Shown piece after piece: positions 34,792 to 43,571 of a stretch of DNA of 64,000 bases; positions within the stretch are counted from its first letter, which is position 1, and the number at the start of each line of letters is the position of its first letter. Below the pieces are notes generated by a model. It saw nothing but the letters and a program-made list of their open reading frames with translations. It was not told the DNA's origin and did no database searches. The stretch is from assembly GCF_900103505.1 (NCBI RefSeq), contig NZ_FNIA01000005.1:124001-188000 (forward strand). The letters run 5' to 3'. The DNA is from Haloarchaeobius iranensis. Its GTDB lineage: Archaea > Halobacteriota > Halobacteria > Halobacteriales > Natrialbaceae. The position numbers and the translations under genes are program-made.

Positions 34792-35427
34792 TCACCGACC
34801 GACCGGTCCGCCGTTCGACGCGAGCGCGTCCGGGAGGGCAGCGAGCGACGGAACCTGGACGTCGGGCTCCCTGTAGGGTGTCTCGTCGTCCTCGTTCTCG
34901 ACCCACACCGACGTCATCCCGAGACACTCGCCCATCATGAGGTCCTCGTTGTACTCGTCGCTGACGAACGCGACCGGCTCGTCGCCCTCGGGCAGGCACT
35001 CGACGTATCCCCTCGGATGGGGCTTCGCGCGCTGGATCTCCGAGGAGACGACGAGTTCGTCGAAGCAGTCGCGGACGCCGTGCTCGGCGAGCACCGTCTC
35101 GACCCACGGGCGCGCCATGTTGCTGAAGAGCACGAGCGTGTGCTCGGCAGCGAGCGTCCGGAGGGCATCGGCGTTGGCCGCGGGGAACTCGGGGTCGAGC
35201 CACGTCTTCTCGACGTAGTCCAGACACGCGTCCTCGGATGCCCCCGTGAGCGTCGAGAGGAGGTCGACGTACCCGTCCGTGGTCTGGACGAAGCCGTTGC
35301 GGAACGCGAGGTAGGCGATCCACCCCGGGTAGGGGTCCGCTTCGGGGTCGGCACCCAGTAGGTGCGCGTGCTCGCGTTCGTCGCCGTTCTGGACGATGAC
35401 GCCGCCGTAGTCGAGGACGAGATGCAT
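34792..35427 (-). CDS. HAD-family hydrolase
   Basis: A 211-residue phosphatase-like protein starting MHLVLDYGGVIVQNGDERE, with the nucleophile Asp6 in L-D-x-G-G-V. TLVLFSNMARPWVETVLAEH near 97 is motif II (Ser/Thr), and AKPHPRGYVECLPEGDEPVA-FVSDEYNEDLMMG near 134-165 has motif III Lys and motif IV acidic pair. The Asp at +2 of motif I, usual in phosphatases, is replaced by Gly (D-Y-G), which is seen in the haloacid dehalogenase-like and epoxide-hydrolase-N-terminal groups. Catalytic type is therefore uncertain. It is divergent from DUF5787. Confidence 0.75.
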   Translation of the reverse strand: MHLVLDYGGVIVQNGDEREHAHLLGADPEADPYPGWIAYLAFRNGFVQTTDGYVDLLSTLTGASEDACLDYVEKTWLDPEFPAANADALRTLAAEHTLVLFSNMARPWVETVLAEHGVRDCFDELVVSSEIQRAKPHPRGYVECLPEGDEPVAFVSDEYNEDLMMGECLGMTSVWVENEDDETPYREPDVQVPSLAALPDALASNGGPVGR

Positions 35428-35529
35428 CGGATTCTTTCGGAACTCCCGACCAGTGTTCAATCTGTCGAACCGCCGCCCGTCCGTCGTCGACCCGTAACTG
35501 CTTCGGTACTCGAACGCGCAGGGCCGTGC

Positions 35530-36591
35530 ATGCTCCCCGGCGAGGACACCGAGTTCGCGTTCGAGCTTCGGGCCTGTCGCTGGGCCGAGCGCGCGTGGGA
35601 ACCCGCGCGCGACGACTCGGTCGTCGTCGTCGCGCGCCAGCTGGGCATCCGGGACCGTCGCTGGGACACCCTCGTCCTGGAGTGCGACCCAGCGGGGCTG
35701 CGCCAGCGGGCGCGGTTCGGGCTGGACGCGCTCGACTCGGACCTCCTCCACGTCGTCCGGCACGCGCCCGAGGACTGGACCTACTACCGCGACGCGCTCC
35801 CGCACCCGGGCTACCCGTGGCGGTACGTTCGCGAGGCGTTGCACCGGGCTGCCGACCGCGGCGTCGTCGAGACACGCAAGACCGGCAACCGTATCGAGTG
35901 CCGCCGCAGGTGGCCCTACCCGGACTGGTGCCGGCGCATCGTCGCCATCGAGAACAAGCCGGATCTCGACGCGAGCGCGGCGGACGCACTCGTCACGCAG
36001 CTGGAGTACGACGTGGCGCTCTCGCTCGCCGACGAGGCCTGGGTGGCGACCCGCGCCACCGACGGTGCCGTCGAGCCCGTGCTGCTCGAGGACCTACCGG
36101 TGGAGGCCGGCATCGTCACCCTCGAGACGGCGGACACCGGCGGTGTGGCAACGGGAAGCGTCGCCTGGCACGCCCGTTCGCTGGCCGTCACGGACCCCGG
36201 CACCCGAATCCTGGAGCGGCCAGACGGCGACGCGTTCGACGCCTCCGCCGCGCGCTTCGAGTACGTCGACTCCGCGTGGAAGGCGGCGAAGCGGCGCGAG
36301 ATCGCCGAGCGCGCCTACGCCCGCGGCTGGCGCTCCTACGTCGAGACGATGCGCCCGGACTGCCGGCACTACCGGCCCCGGGCGGACGGCGCGGTCCTGC
36401 CCTGGTGTGACGCGAAATCCCGCTGCCAGACCGCCGGCGAGTGCTCTGGGGCGTGTCCCGAGTTCGAGCCCGAACCGCCCGCGTGGCGGACCAGGGGCTG
36501 GCCGATCGAGGGCGGTCCGGGGGCCGCGACGAAGCGGCTGCTGGCACGGCGTCGCCGTCGCCGACGGCCGGGGATGGACGAGGTCGAGTGA
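35530..36591 (+). CDS. DUF5787-family protein, possible PD-(D/E)XK-like nuclease with Cys cluster
   Basis: A 353-residue protein that I recognise as DUF5787. TEFAFELRACRWAERAWEPA and VVVVARQLGIRDRRWDTLVL are the usual N-terminal half. YPDWCRRIVAIENKPDLDAS at 130-149 contains E141-x-K143, and LVTQLEYDVALSLADEAWVA follows; this is the pattern of a PD-(D/E)XK nuclease core. A C-terminal cluster of five cysteines (278, 293, 299, 305, 309) recalls iron-sulfur or zinc clusters of Cas4/AddB-type nucleases. The nuclease reading is my inference. The tail is Arg-rich (LLARRRRRRRPGMDEVE), suited to nucleic acid binding. ATG 35530 avoids overlap with the divergent HAD gene. Confidence 0.7.
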   Translation: MLPGEDTEFAFELRACRWAERAWEPARDDSVVVVARQLGIRDRRWDTLVLECDPAGLRQRARFGLDALDSDLLHVVRHAPEDWTYYRDALPHPGYPWRYVREALHRAADRGVVETRKTGNRIECRRRWPYPDWCRRIVAIENKPDLDASAADALVTQLEYDVALSLADEAWVATRATDGAVEPVLLEDLPVEAGIVTLETADTGGVATGSVAWHARSLAVTDPGTRILERPDGDAFDASAARFEYVDSAWKAAKRREIAERAYARGWRSYVETMRPDCRHYRPRADGAVLPWCDAKSRCQTAGECSGACPEFEPEPPAWRTRGWPIEGGPGAATKRLLARRRRRRRPGMDEVE

Positions 36592-36717
36592 CCCACCGGA
36601 CCGGGCGGCAGCCCGTCTCCCCCGAGTCTCGGCGTGCGACCCCCGTGGCACGGCTGTCCGGCGCACACGCACCCGTTGACGCAACTTCTTTCCGGCCGCC
36701 CAACCTACGGGAGTGTA

Positions 36718-37059
36718 ATGACGTTCGACCCGAACCAGAGCCTCCCACAGGAGGAAGTCGACGAGCGCGTACGGACGGCTATCGAGGAGAACGAGGTCGT
36801 CCTGTTCATGAAGGGCACGGAGATGATGCCCCAGTGTGGCTACTCGGACCGTGCCCTCGGGCTCATCGGCCAGTACCGCGAGGAGTTCGAGACGGTCGAC
36901 ACGCTCGACTCGCTCGAGGAGTTCCGCAGTGCACTCTCCGAGCACTCCGGCTGGGAGACCATCCCGCAGACGTTCGTGAACGGCGAGTTCGTCGGCGGCA
37001 GCGACGTCCTCGCGGAGCTCGACGAGCGCGACGAGCTCGAATCCACGCTCGTCGGCTGA
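36718..37059 (+). CDS. Monothiol glutaredoxin-family protein
   Basis: A 113-residue protein, MTFDPNQSLPQEEVDERVRT. EENEVVLFMKGTEMMPQCGY is followed by SDRAL; the active site CGYS stands in for the CGFS of monothiol (Grx4/PICOT) glutaredoxins. WETIPQTFVNGEFVGGSDVL near 85-104 contains the cis-Pro and the glutathione-site Gly-Gly-Ser-Asp. These proteins carry or deliver iron-sulfur clusters. Haloarchaea use gamma-glutamylcysteine rather than glutathione, so the thiol partner probably differs. It is a single gene with a strong start at 36718. Confidence 0.85.
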   Translation: MTFDPNQSLPQEEVDERVRTAIEENEVVLFMKGTEMMPQCGYSDRALGLIGQYREEFETVDTLDSLEEFRSALSEHSGWETIPQTFVNGEFVGGSDVLAELDERDELESTLVG

Positions 37060-37175
37060 TCTGCAGAGTTTAACAGGCGACCAGTCGGAAATAAACAGCA
37101 GGTCATTTAAGCGCAACGCCCCTACTAGCGACCGAGCGAACGGCCAGCGGACACGTCGTCACACCCCCATTTACC

Positions 37176-37766
37176 ATGTCAGCAGAAAACTCCGGTCAGG
37201 TATTCAGGCTCCATTCGACACTGGAACTCCCCCTCGAAGACGTTCGGGAGTTCCTCTCGAGCGATCCGGAGCTTCCAGACGGTATCGAATCCGTAGACAT
37301 CACACGACGCAACAACACCCTCATTCTCAAGGCCATCTCGGCCGACAAATCGGTGAGCAAGTACACGCCGACCGCCCAGCTGAAAGCCAGCGTCACCGAG
37401 AACCGGGTGTACGAGGAGGAACCCGAGGACCAGCACCGCGGCCCGCGCTGGGGCGACGAGGAGGACGAGGAGGAGGAGATCCCCTCCGAACTCGTCGAGT
37501 TCGCGGCGTTCAAGGGCGACCGCGAGACTGTGCTGCAGAACTCGCTGCTCCAGTACGAGATGTTCCTCGTGCTGTGTGCCATCGCCCGCGAGGCCGAGAA
37601 GGGCACGCTGACCGCTATCACGGCCCGCGACACGGACCTCGACGCGACCCGCATCGTCGACGGCGAGGACCGCCCGGCCTCCATCGAGGTCGTCGAGGGC
37701 CGGTCCGAGGGCCAGGCCGCAAACAGCGGCGTCAACTGGCGGGACAACAAGTTCATCAGCGACTGA
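37176..37766 (+). CDS. Conserved haloarchaeal protein of unknown function
   Basis: A 196-residue acidic protein, MSAENSGQVFRLHSTLELPL. The first 70 residues look like a small alpha/beta domain (VDITRRNNTLILKAISADKS). A linker of nearly pure acid (GDEEDEEEEIPS) follows, then a helical domain (SLLQYEMFLVLCAIAREAEK). Codon use is ordinary, and a TATA-like CATTTAAGCG lies near 37105. The domain order suggests a regulator or adaptor, but I do not recognise it. It converges on the DUF6498 gene with 36 bases between. Confidence 0.65.
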   Translation: MSAENSGQVFRLHSTLELPLEDVREFLSSDPELPDGIESVDITRRNNTLILKAISADKSVSKYTPTAQLKASVTENRVYEEEPEDQHRGPRWGDEEDEEEEIPSELVEFAAFKGDRETVLQNSLLQYEMFLVLCAIAREAEKGTLTAITARDTDLDATRIVDGEDRPASIEVVEGRSEGQAANSGVNWRDNKFISD

Positions 37767-37802
37767 CTCGTTCTCCACCGAGGCTTCCGGAGCGGCTTCT
37801 CG

Positions 37803-38999
37803 TCAGCGGTCGACAGTCGCCAGCACCCGATCCGCGTCGTCCAGGAACACCAGCCGGGCGTCGCCACCGTCGCGACGCTGGAGTCGGAGCACGCCGGTGT
37901 CGTAGCCGAACCGGTGCCCGAGCAGGCCGTCGCTGGTCCGGGTGTCGGCGATGTCGTGCGTCGGGACGAACCACTGGGGCGCGTCGAGCAACCGGTCGTA
38001 GGCGAGGACACCCTCGTCGTAGATGCGGTACTCCAGGTGGCCGAACAGCACATCCTGTTCGACGACGCGGACGAGGACCGCGACCGCGAGCACCGCGAGG
38101 GCAAGCGCGACCGCCGCCAGCGTGCCGTGGAAGGCCCAGGTGAGGAACGCGCCGCCGAACGCGACCAGCCCGGACGGCGGTAGGACCGCGGACACGATTC
38201 CGAGGCCGACCGCCCGGAGACGGACCGCGGTCCGGTCCGTCCGGACGCGGGCAGCGGGGTCCCCGGTGGGGACGTGGGCGGGCTCTTCGGGAGCGGACTC
38301 CTGGGTGCGTGCCGCGAGACGCGAGAGCACCGGGACCGAGCCGCGCGCGGCGAGGAACGCGCCCACGTCGAGACAGAGCTTCACCGCGACGACGACGCCG
38401 AAGACGAGGCTCGTCCCGGCGACGGTCGCCGTCTCGGGTGGGTTCGCGAACGCTCCCGCGGCCAGAATCAGGGCGACGAGGCCGACGATACGCCCCTGCG
38501 GGATGGCCGCGTGGACGGGCCGGTCGTCGTACCGGCCACGGCGGACCGCGGCGGCGAGCCCCACCGCGTTGGACACGACGATGCCGGCGAGTGCGACGGC
38601 GACCGTCGGTGCGCTCCCGGGGGCGAGCAACCGGTCGGGGCCCACGACGGAGAGGCCGACGCCCCCCAGCGGCCAGACGAGGAGGACGAGCCAGAGCGCG
38701 CCCACGGCCACCGGGACGTTCCGGGGGTAGAGTGGCCCGAGCGCGTCGTACAGCACGACACCGCCGCGCTTGTCGGCGAGGTCCTCGAACGGCGCCCAGC
38801 CCCCGGCCTCGGTCGCGGGTGGGCGGCCCGCGAACAGGCCTTCGACGCCCCCGCGGGCGACGAGAACACCGGTCTCGAGCCAGTAGAGGGCGAGCACCGT
38901 CGAGACAGTCCAGTCGAGCGCGAGCACGCCGACGACCGGGAGGGCGTTCGCGCCGAGGATGGCTGCGAGCGTCCGTCGGGTCGAACCGGGGTGAGGCAT
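37803..38999 (-). CDS. Multi-span membrane protein, DUF6498-like
   Basis: A 398-residue membrane protein, MPHPGSTRRTLAAILGANAL. About eight hydrophobic spans are visible, beginning PVVGVLALDWTVSTVLALYW followed by the conserved-looking E in LETGVLVARGG. The C-terminal 90 residues are soluble (FGHLEYRIYDEGVLAYDRLL to the end) and beta-rich. The W-x-x-E pattern in the first span is typical of DUF6498. Function unknown. ATG 38997-38999 starts directly before the first span; a longer frame exists but is of shadow composition. Confidence 0.65.
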   Translation of the reverse strand: MPHPGSTRRTLAAILGANALPVVGVLALDWTVSTVLALYWLETGVLVARGGVEGLFAGRPPATEAGGWAPFEDLADKRGGVVLYDALGPLYPRNVPVAVGALWLVLLVWPLGGVGLSVVGPDRLLAPGSAPTVAVALAGIVVSNAVGLAAAVRRGRYDDRPVHAAIPQGRIVGLVALILAAGAFANPPETATVAGTSLVFGVVVAVKLCLDVGAFLAARGSVPVLSRLAARTQESAPEEPAHVPTGDPAARVRTDRTAVRLRAVGLGIVSAVLPPSGLVAFGGAFLTWAFHGTLAAVALALAVLAVAVLVRVVEQDVLFGHLEYRIYDEGVLAYDRLLDAPQWFVPTHDIADTRTSDGLLGHRFGYDTGVLRLQRRDGGDARLVFLDDADRVLATVDR

Positions 39000-39139
39000 G
39001 GGTGTGAGGCGATGGGACCGCGTCGTCTCCAGTCTCGTGTCCGCCCACACGTGCTTTTTGCATCGGTGTCACGACGGCGCGGGACGCCCTCGCCGCATCC
39101 ACAACCCATTTCCACGTCACACGCCTCCTTCCGGACACG

Positions 39140-39970
39140 ATGTCTCAGGATTCACAGACCCCCGAGAGCGTCCCCACCGCCGACGGAATGCCGATGCTCG
39201 GCCTCGGCACCTGGCAGAACGAGGACCCCGACCAGTGCGCCGACAGCGTCGCCACGGCCCTCGAGATGGGCTATCGGCATATCGACACGGCCCAGATCTA
39301 CGGCAACGAGGCCGCCGTCGGCCGCGGCATCGAGCAGGCCGACGTGGACCGCGAGGACGTGTTCCTCGCGACGAAGGTGTGGATCAGCGAGCTGGCCCAC
39401 GACGACGTGCTCTCGAGCACCGAGGAGAGCCTCGAGAAGCTCGGCGTCGACTACGTCGACCTGCTGTACGTCCACTGGCCGGCCGAGGCGTACGACCCGG
39501 AGCCCACGCTCTCGGCGTTCGACCAGCTCGTCGACGAGGGGAAAGTCGAGCGCGTCGGCGTCTCGAACTTCGAGCCCGAGCACGTCGACGAGGCCATCGA
39601 CACTCTCGACGCGGAGCTGTTCGCGAACCAGTTCGAGTGCCACCCGCTGCTCCCGCAGGAGGAGCTGCGCGCCCGCTGTGAGGACGCCGGCGTGAACGTC
39701 GTCGCGTACTCCCCCCTGGCCCGCGGCAAGGTGTTCGACGTGCCCGAGATCCAGCGCGTCGCCGAGAAACACGACGTCAGTGCGGCCGCCGTCAGCCTCG
39801 CCTGGCTCCGCGAGAAGGGCGTGACGACCATCCCGAAGGCGACGAGCGAGGACCACATCCGCGACAACTGGGGGGCGCTCGCGGTCGACCTCGACGACGA
39901 GGACGTCGCGGCCATCGACGCCATCGACGAGCGCGAGCGGGAGGTCGACCCCGACTTCGCCCCCTGGTAG
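39140..39970 (+). CDS. Aldo/keto reductase
   Basis: A 276-residue TIM-barrel oxidoreductase. It has the catalytic Asp and Tyr in HIDTAQIYGNEAAVGRGI near 45-62, Lys in VFLATKVW, and His in LLYVHWPAEAYD near 112. GVSNFEPEHVDEAI near 145 and TTIPKATSEDHIRDNWGAL near 232 are the NADPH-binding motifs. It reduces aldehydes or ketones with NADPH; the diketo-gluconate reductase-like branch is closest by eye. It is a single gene with a normal length. Confidence 0.88.
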   Translation: MSQDSQTPESVPTADGMPMLGLGTWQNEDPDQCADSVATALEMGYRHIDTAQIYGNEAAVGRGIEQADVDREDVFLATKVWISELAHDDVLSSTEESLEKLGVDYVDLLYVHWPAEAYDPEPTLSAFDQLVDEGKVERVGVSNFEPEHVDEAIDTLDAELFANQFECHPLLPQEELRARCEDAGVNVVAYSPLARGKVFDVPEIQRVAEKHDVSAAAVSLAWLREKGVTTIPKATSEDHIRDNWGALAVDLDDEDVAAIDAIDEREREVDPDFAPW

Positions 39971-40025
39971 CTGTCGCCCGGTGCCAGCCGAAAGGTAAAA
40001 CGCTACGCGGGCGAACCCAGGTGAT

Positions 40026-40748
40026 ATGGCGGGGTTCGTCGAGGGCGTGGGCGTCGACCTGAAGCGACTGCACGAGACCTGGATGGAGCTGTTCTTTCCG
40101 CGCCAACGAGGGGCGGACCAGTCGGTCCTGGGTAAGTGGAAACCGGAGACGACGAGCGGCAAGCTCGCGTACACCGGCTGGGCGGCCGTCGGCGCGGTCG
40201 TCGTCGCGCTCGTCTATCCGTTCGCGCTGGCGGGCGTCGTCGCCCGGTACAACGCGTATCGGCTGGACGACCTCGCCGGTGCGCTGGGCGTCGTCGGGAC
40301 CGTACTCCTCGTCGCGCTGCTCTGGGGTGCGCTCTCGGCGGCCGCGTGGGTCCGGTTCACCTTCACGGGCTTCCTCGCCGTCGTCGCTGCGGCCGGCGTC
40401 GCCACCCTCTCGACCGCGCTCGCGCTCGGGTTCGCGCGCGTCGGTGGCCGCGTCACCACGGTCGTCCTCGCCTATCCGCTCGCCACGACCGCGGTCTTCC
40501 TGCCGCCCGTCGTCGCCGCGTTCTACTCGCCCGCGCTCGGCGAGCTGGTGTTCACCGAGAGCGAGTCGCTCGCCATCTGGTTCCTCGACAACGTCTTCGC
40601 CGTCGGCGGCATCAACGAGTACCTCCGCACCGAGTACGACCTCACCGGCGTCGCCTACGTCCTGCTCTGGCTCGGCGTCTCCGTCCCCGTCGGCTGGGCG
40701 CTCGGTATTCTGGTGACGCTCGCGAACCTGGTTCGGCCGACGGAGTAG
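40026..40748 (+). CDS. Multi-span membrane protein, uncharacterised
   Basis: A 240-residue protein. The first 45 residues are soluble (MAGFVEGVGVDLKRLHETWM) and about six hydrophobic spans follow, such as AAVGAVVVALVYPFALAGVV and VVGTVLLVALLWGALSAAAW. It ends LGILVTLANLVRPTE. No transporter motif is evident. It lies 55 bases after the aldo/keto reductase, so the two may be cotranscribed. Confidence 0.6.
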   Translation: MAGFVEGVGVDLKRLHETWMELFFPRQRGADQSVLGKWKPETTSGKLAYTGWAAVGAVVVALVYPFALAGVVARYNAYRLDDLAGALGVVGTVLLVALLWGALSAAAWVRFTFTGFLAVVAAAGVATLSTALALGFARVGGRVTTVVLAYPLATTAVFLPPVVAAFYSPALGELVFTESESLAIWFLDNVFAVGGINEYLRTEYDLTGVAYVLLWLGVSVPVGWALGILVTLANLVRPTE

Positions 40749-40907
40749 CGGGGGCTGGGTTCCGCGGTGCGGGGCGGGAGTCCGCGGTGCGGGGCCGGAC
40801 CGTCGGCGAGTCGACGGATACTCCGGGCCAGCGCGACGGCGCCCGAACCGACAGCGAGCTTCACTGGCTCCGTACGGATTATCTATCTCCGGCCCCCAGA
40901 AGCTCGT

Positions 40908-41099
40908 ATGGAACTCGACCAGACGAAGACCGCAGTGGCGTTCCTGGCCCTCATCGCGGTCGGAACGGCCGCGCTGCTCGCCATGCAAGTGATGCCGATG
41001 CAGACGACGCTCATGATGGTCACGCCGTCGATGCTCGTCTTCGGGCTCATCTGTCTAGGCATCGGCGTGGCCCACGGCGAGTACCGGGCGACGCGCTGA
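40908..41099 (+). CDS. Two-span small membrane protein
   Basis: A 63-residue protein, MELDQTKTAVAFLALIAVGT-AALLAMQVM, with spans near 8-28 and 37-55 and a short charged end GEYRATR. Met-rich centre (MQVMPMQTTLMMVTPSM) could bind metal but may be chance. Similar very small proteins (DUF7333 type) are common in haloarchaea. The region from 40749 to 40907 before it has a tandem duplication of about 20 bases (GGTTCCGCGGTGCGGGGC and GAGTCCGCGGTGCGGGGC near 40757-40795). Confidence 0.55.
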   Translation: MELDQTKTAVAFLALIAVGTAALLAMQVMPMQTTLMMVTPSMLVFGLICLGIGVAHGEYRATR

Positions 41100-41174
41100 C
41101 CGGCGAAGGCGCCAGACGCACCGGCCCGAGGTCGGAACGAAACCCATTCCTCCCACCCCGCCGACACGCCAGCT

Positions 41175-41564
41175 ATGAGCGACGCCACCGAAGCCACGGG
41201 ACTCCCAATCGCGCCCGAGACCGTCGGGCGCGCGTTCGCCGCCCTGTCGGGACTGCTCGGACTGGTCTTCCTCGCGACGCCGGTCACGTCGGACCTCGGA
41301 TCGCAGCTGGACCCCGCCGGCGTCGTCCCGGTGGTGTACGGGCTGGCCGTCGGCTTCGGGCTCTGTCTCGTCGCGATCAGCTGGCTGGGCCGCGACGGAC
41401 GGCGGCCGCTCGCGACGGTCGCGCCGGCGCTGCTGGCGGCTGCACTTCTCGTGCTCGGGCCGGGGCTGGGCTACCCGTTGAGCGCGTTCAACTGGGCGGG
41501 GCTGTTGCTCGCGTCGGTGGTGTTCGGCGGGCTCGGCGCGCTGTGGACGCTCGTGTACGGCTAG
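41175..41564 (+). CDS. Four-span membrane protein
   Basis: A 129-residue protein, MSDATEATGLPIAPETVGRA, with about four spans (FAALSGLLGLVFLATPV, VVYGLAVGFGLCLVAISWLG, VAPALLAAALLVLGPG, WAGLLLASVVFGGLGALWTL). I do not recognise the family. Its TAG stop overlaps the end of the convergent tfs gene by four bases (41561-41564). Confidence 0.6.
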   Translation: MSDATEATGLPIAPETVGRAFAALSGLLGLVFLATPVTSDLGSQLDPAGVVPVVYGLAVGFGLCLVAISWLGRDGRRPLATVAPALLAAALLVLGPGLGYPLSAFNWAGLLLASVVFGGLGALWTLVYG

Positions 41565-41881
41565 TGGTCGTCCTCGCGCCACTTGTGCTCGCACTCGGTG
41601 CAGATGAAGAAGCGCGTCTCTGACTCGTCCGCCGAGCGGATCTGCTGCATGTACCAGTAGGCCTCGTCGTTGTCACACTTCGGGCAGTGGGACTCCGTCG
41701 TCGGCAGGCCTTTGTTCTCGGCGTCGGAGACGTCGACGACCTCCGACTCCTCCTGGCCCTGCGTGGTCACCATCGCCTGTTCCGCCTGGGCGTCGCGGGC
41801 CTTCGAGAAGCCACAGCTCCCACAGACCCACTCGTCGCCCTCCGTCTTCATCATTGAACCGCAGTCGTCACAGAACTCCAT
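41561..41881 (-). CDS. tfs: Transcription factor S (RNA cleavage factor, TFIIS-like)
   Basis: A 106-residue protein with two zinc ribbons. The N-terminal ribbon is MEFCDDCGSMMKTEGDEWVC followed by GSCG. The C-terminal ribbon is HCPKCDNDEAYWYMQQIRSA then DESETRFFICTECEHKW. The D-E pair in RSADESE is the catalytic acidic tip that enters the RNA polymerase pore and stimulates transcript cleavage. This rescues backtracked polymerase. ATG 41879-41881 is the only reasonable start. Length is normal for archaeal TFS. Confidence 0.93.
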   Translation of the reverse strand: MEFCDDCGSMMKTEGDEWVCGSCGFSKARDAQAEQAMVTTQGQEESEVVDVSDAENKGLPTTESHCPKCDNDEAYWYMQQIRSADESETRFFICTECEHKWREDDH

Positions 41882-41968
41882 CGTACCCGTCCGTTCGCCC
41901 GCGAACGGACTTAAGCGACCCGCTTGTCCGGTCACCTGACAGTCCGTCCGACACCTCGACGGACCCGG

Positions 41969-42601
41969 TCAGACGCCCTCGACGAGCCGTTCGAGCTGTT
42001 CGGGCGGCACCGCGCCGCGAGCCTGGTGCCCGTCGGCGACGAACGTCGGCACGCCGGTGACGCCGGCGGCCTTCGCGGCGGCGAAATCTTCGGTGAGTGC
42101 GTCGCGGTTCGCGTCGTCCGAGAGCGCGGTCTCGGCCACGGTCCCGTCGAGACCGACACCGCGTGCGACGTCGGCGAGGACGTCCACGTCGCCGATGTCG
42201 CGGCCGTCGCGCCAGAGCGCCGCGAGCAGCGCCTCGTCGAGCGCGCGCCAGGTGTCGTAGGGCTCGTGCTCCTGGACGTACCGCGAGAGCAGCTGCGCCC
42301 GGAACGAGTCGACGTCGCGGGAGACGTCGACGCTCATCTCGACCCCGTACTTCTCGCGGAGGCGCTCGACGCCCTCCCTGGCGCGCTCGTAGTACGCGTC
42401 GTCCTTCCCGTCGTCCACGGTCAGGTCCAGCTCGCCGTCGGGGCCACGCTGGGCGGCTCGGAGGTCGAACGGGTGCCACTCGACCCGAAGGGGCTCCTCG
42501 CGGGTGTCCTGGTAGAGCGACAGCGCGTGGCGCCCGAGGTGGCAGAACGGACAGACGTAGTCGGCGTAGACCGTCACCGTGTCGACGTGCTCGCGTGTCA
42601 T
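41969..42601 (-). CDS. DsbA-family thiol oxidoreductase (FrnE-like)
   Basis: A 210-residue protein, MTREHVDTVTVYADYVCPFC-HLGRHALSLYQ. CPFC is the active-site pair in a thioredoxin fold, interrupted by a helical domain at about 65-150. VTGVPTFVADGHQARGAVPP near 185 has the cis-Pro. There is no signal peptide, as expected for the FrnE/2-hydroxychromene-isomerase-like group. It probably exchanges disulfides in the cytoplasm; the partner is unknown. It is transcribed away from the DUF5789 gene with 92 bases between. Confidence 0.82.
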   Translation of the reverse strand: MTREHVDTVTVYADYVCPFCHLGRHALSLYQDTREEPLRVEWHPFDLRAAQRGPDGELDLTVDDGKDDAYYERAREGVERLREKYGVEMSVDVSRDVDSFRAQLLSRYVQEHEPYDTWRALDEALLAALWRDGRDIGDVDVLADVARGVGLDGTVAETALSDDANRDALTEDFAAAKAAGVTGVPTFVADGHQARGAVPPEQLERLVEGV

Positions 42602-42693
42602 GGAACGGGGTACGTTCTCGACCCTGAAAAGCGAGACCCACCCGTGCGCCGGTCGCGAACGAGCGCCAGTCGCCCCCGGATTCCGCGACGCCC

Positions 42694-42957
42694 TCAGGCC
42701 CCGTCGGCGTCGCTGGTGTGCTCCCGGGACTCGGCGACCGGTACACCGACCGACTCCGCCAGTTCGAACAGCAGGTCCTCCGGCGTCTGGAACGCGTCGC
42801 TGTCGGTCTCCGAGACGAGCACCCCGAGGTTGGTCTCGCCGTCCGAGAGCACGAGCGTCACATCCTCGAGGTCCGCCGCGGCGTCGTGCCGGAGCACCGG
42901 GTAGGAGAGGTCCTCGAGCGTGGTCTCGATGTGTGCGAACTCGACGCGCCGTGTCAT
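42694..42957 (-). CDS. Small protein, DUF5789-like
   Basis: An 87-residue protein, MTRRVEFAHIETTLEDLSYP-VLRHDAAADLEDVTLVLSDG. The opening V-x-x-x-x-I-x-x-x-L-x-x-x-x-Y-P is typical of the haloarchaeal DUF5789 family. It is acidic and without membrane segments. It is divergent from the DUF5797 gene with 91 bases between. Function unknown. Confidence 0.65.
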   Translation of the reverse strand: MTRRVEFAHIETTLEDLSYPVLRHDAAADLEDVTLVLSDGETNLGVLVSETDSDAFQTPEDLLFELAESVGVPVAESREHTSDADGA

Positions 42958-43048
42958 GCGACAACATTCGACTCGCGTCCCCTTGAGCGTGGTGTCGAAC
43001 CACCCGGAGACAGAACGCCCAAATAGCGGCTGACCGTAGCGGCCTCCA

Positions 43049-43555
43049 ATGACCCTCTCGGAGGAGGCGCGCGAGCGTCTGGCCGACATCGTCGAACTCC
43101 AGCCGACGAAGAACGGCGAGCTGCAGGAGCGGTGGGGGATGGAGAGCGGGAGCGAGGTCCACGGCTTCCTCGAACGCGAGCTGCAGGAGTACTACTTCCG
43201 GGACGACAACAGCCTCATCAGAGCGACCGAGGAGGCCGCCGAACTCGTCGACGTCGAGCCGGGCGTCACCGCCGGCGACGAACCGGGTGGCACGCCGAGT
43301 GCGGTCCGTGTGCCCGCGCTCCAGGCGGCCATCCTCGACAGCCTCGCCGGGCCGGAGGAGGACGGTCAGAGCGTCGTCAGCGTGCTGCGGACGCTGCGCG
43401 AGACCGCGGACCTCGACCCCGACGTGGACGAGGTGCGCGACGCGCTCCAGTCCCTCCGCCGCAAGGACGTCGTCGAGGTCGTCTACACGACGGTGCCGAC
43501 GTTCCGCCTCGCCGTCGCCCGCGACGAGTTCGAGGTCACGGTGAACGACTCGTGA
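43049..43555 (+). CDS. DUF5797-family protein, winged-helix-like
   Basis: A 168-residue protein, MTLSEEARERLADIVELQPT-KNGELQERWGMESGSEVHGF. This is the standard beginning of haloarchaeal DUF5797, with a helix-turn-helix-like segment (KNGELQERWGMESGSEVHGF-LERELQEYY). A second helical block, VVSVLRTLRETADLDPDVDE-VRDALQSLRRKDVVEVVYTT, looks like a further winged helix. Probably binds DNA, but no target is known. The next gene follows after 16 bases, so the two are probably one operon. Confidence 0.7.
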   Translation: MTLSEEARERLADIVELQPTKNGELQERWGMESGSEVHGFLERELQEYYFRDDNSLIRATEEAAELVDVEPGVTAGDEPGGTPSAVRVPALQAAILDSLAGPEEDGQSVVSVLRTLRETADLDPDVDEVRDALQSLRRKDVVEVVYTTVPTFRLAVARDEFEVTVNDS

Positions 43556-43571
43556 CCACCGTCCGCCCGCG

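Noticed and set aside
40757-40795. A duplicated stretch of about 20 bases (GGTTCCGCGGTGCGGGGC / GAGTCCGCGGTGCGGGGC).
   Set aside because: Real but short, only two imperfect copies in a small gap; nothing suggests function beyond local slippage.
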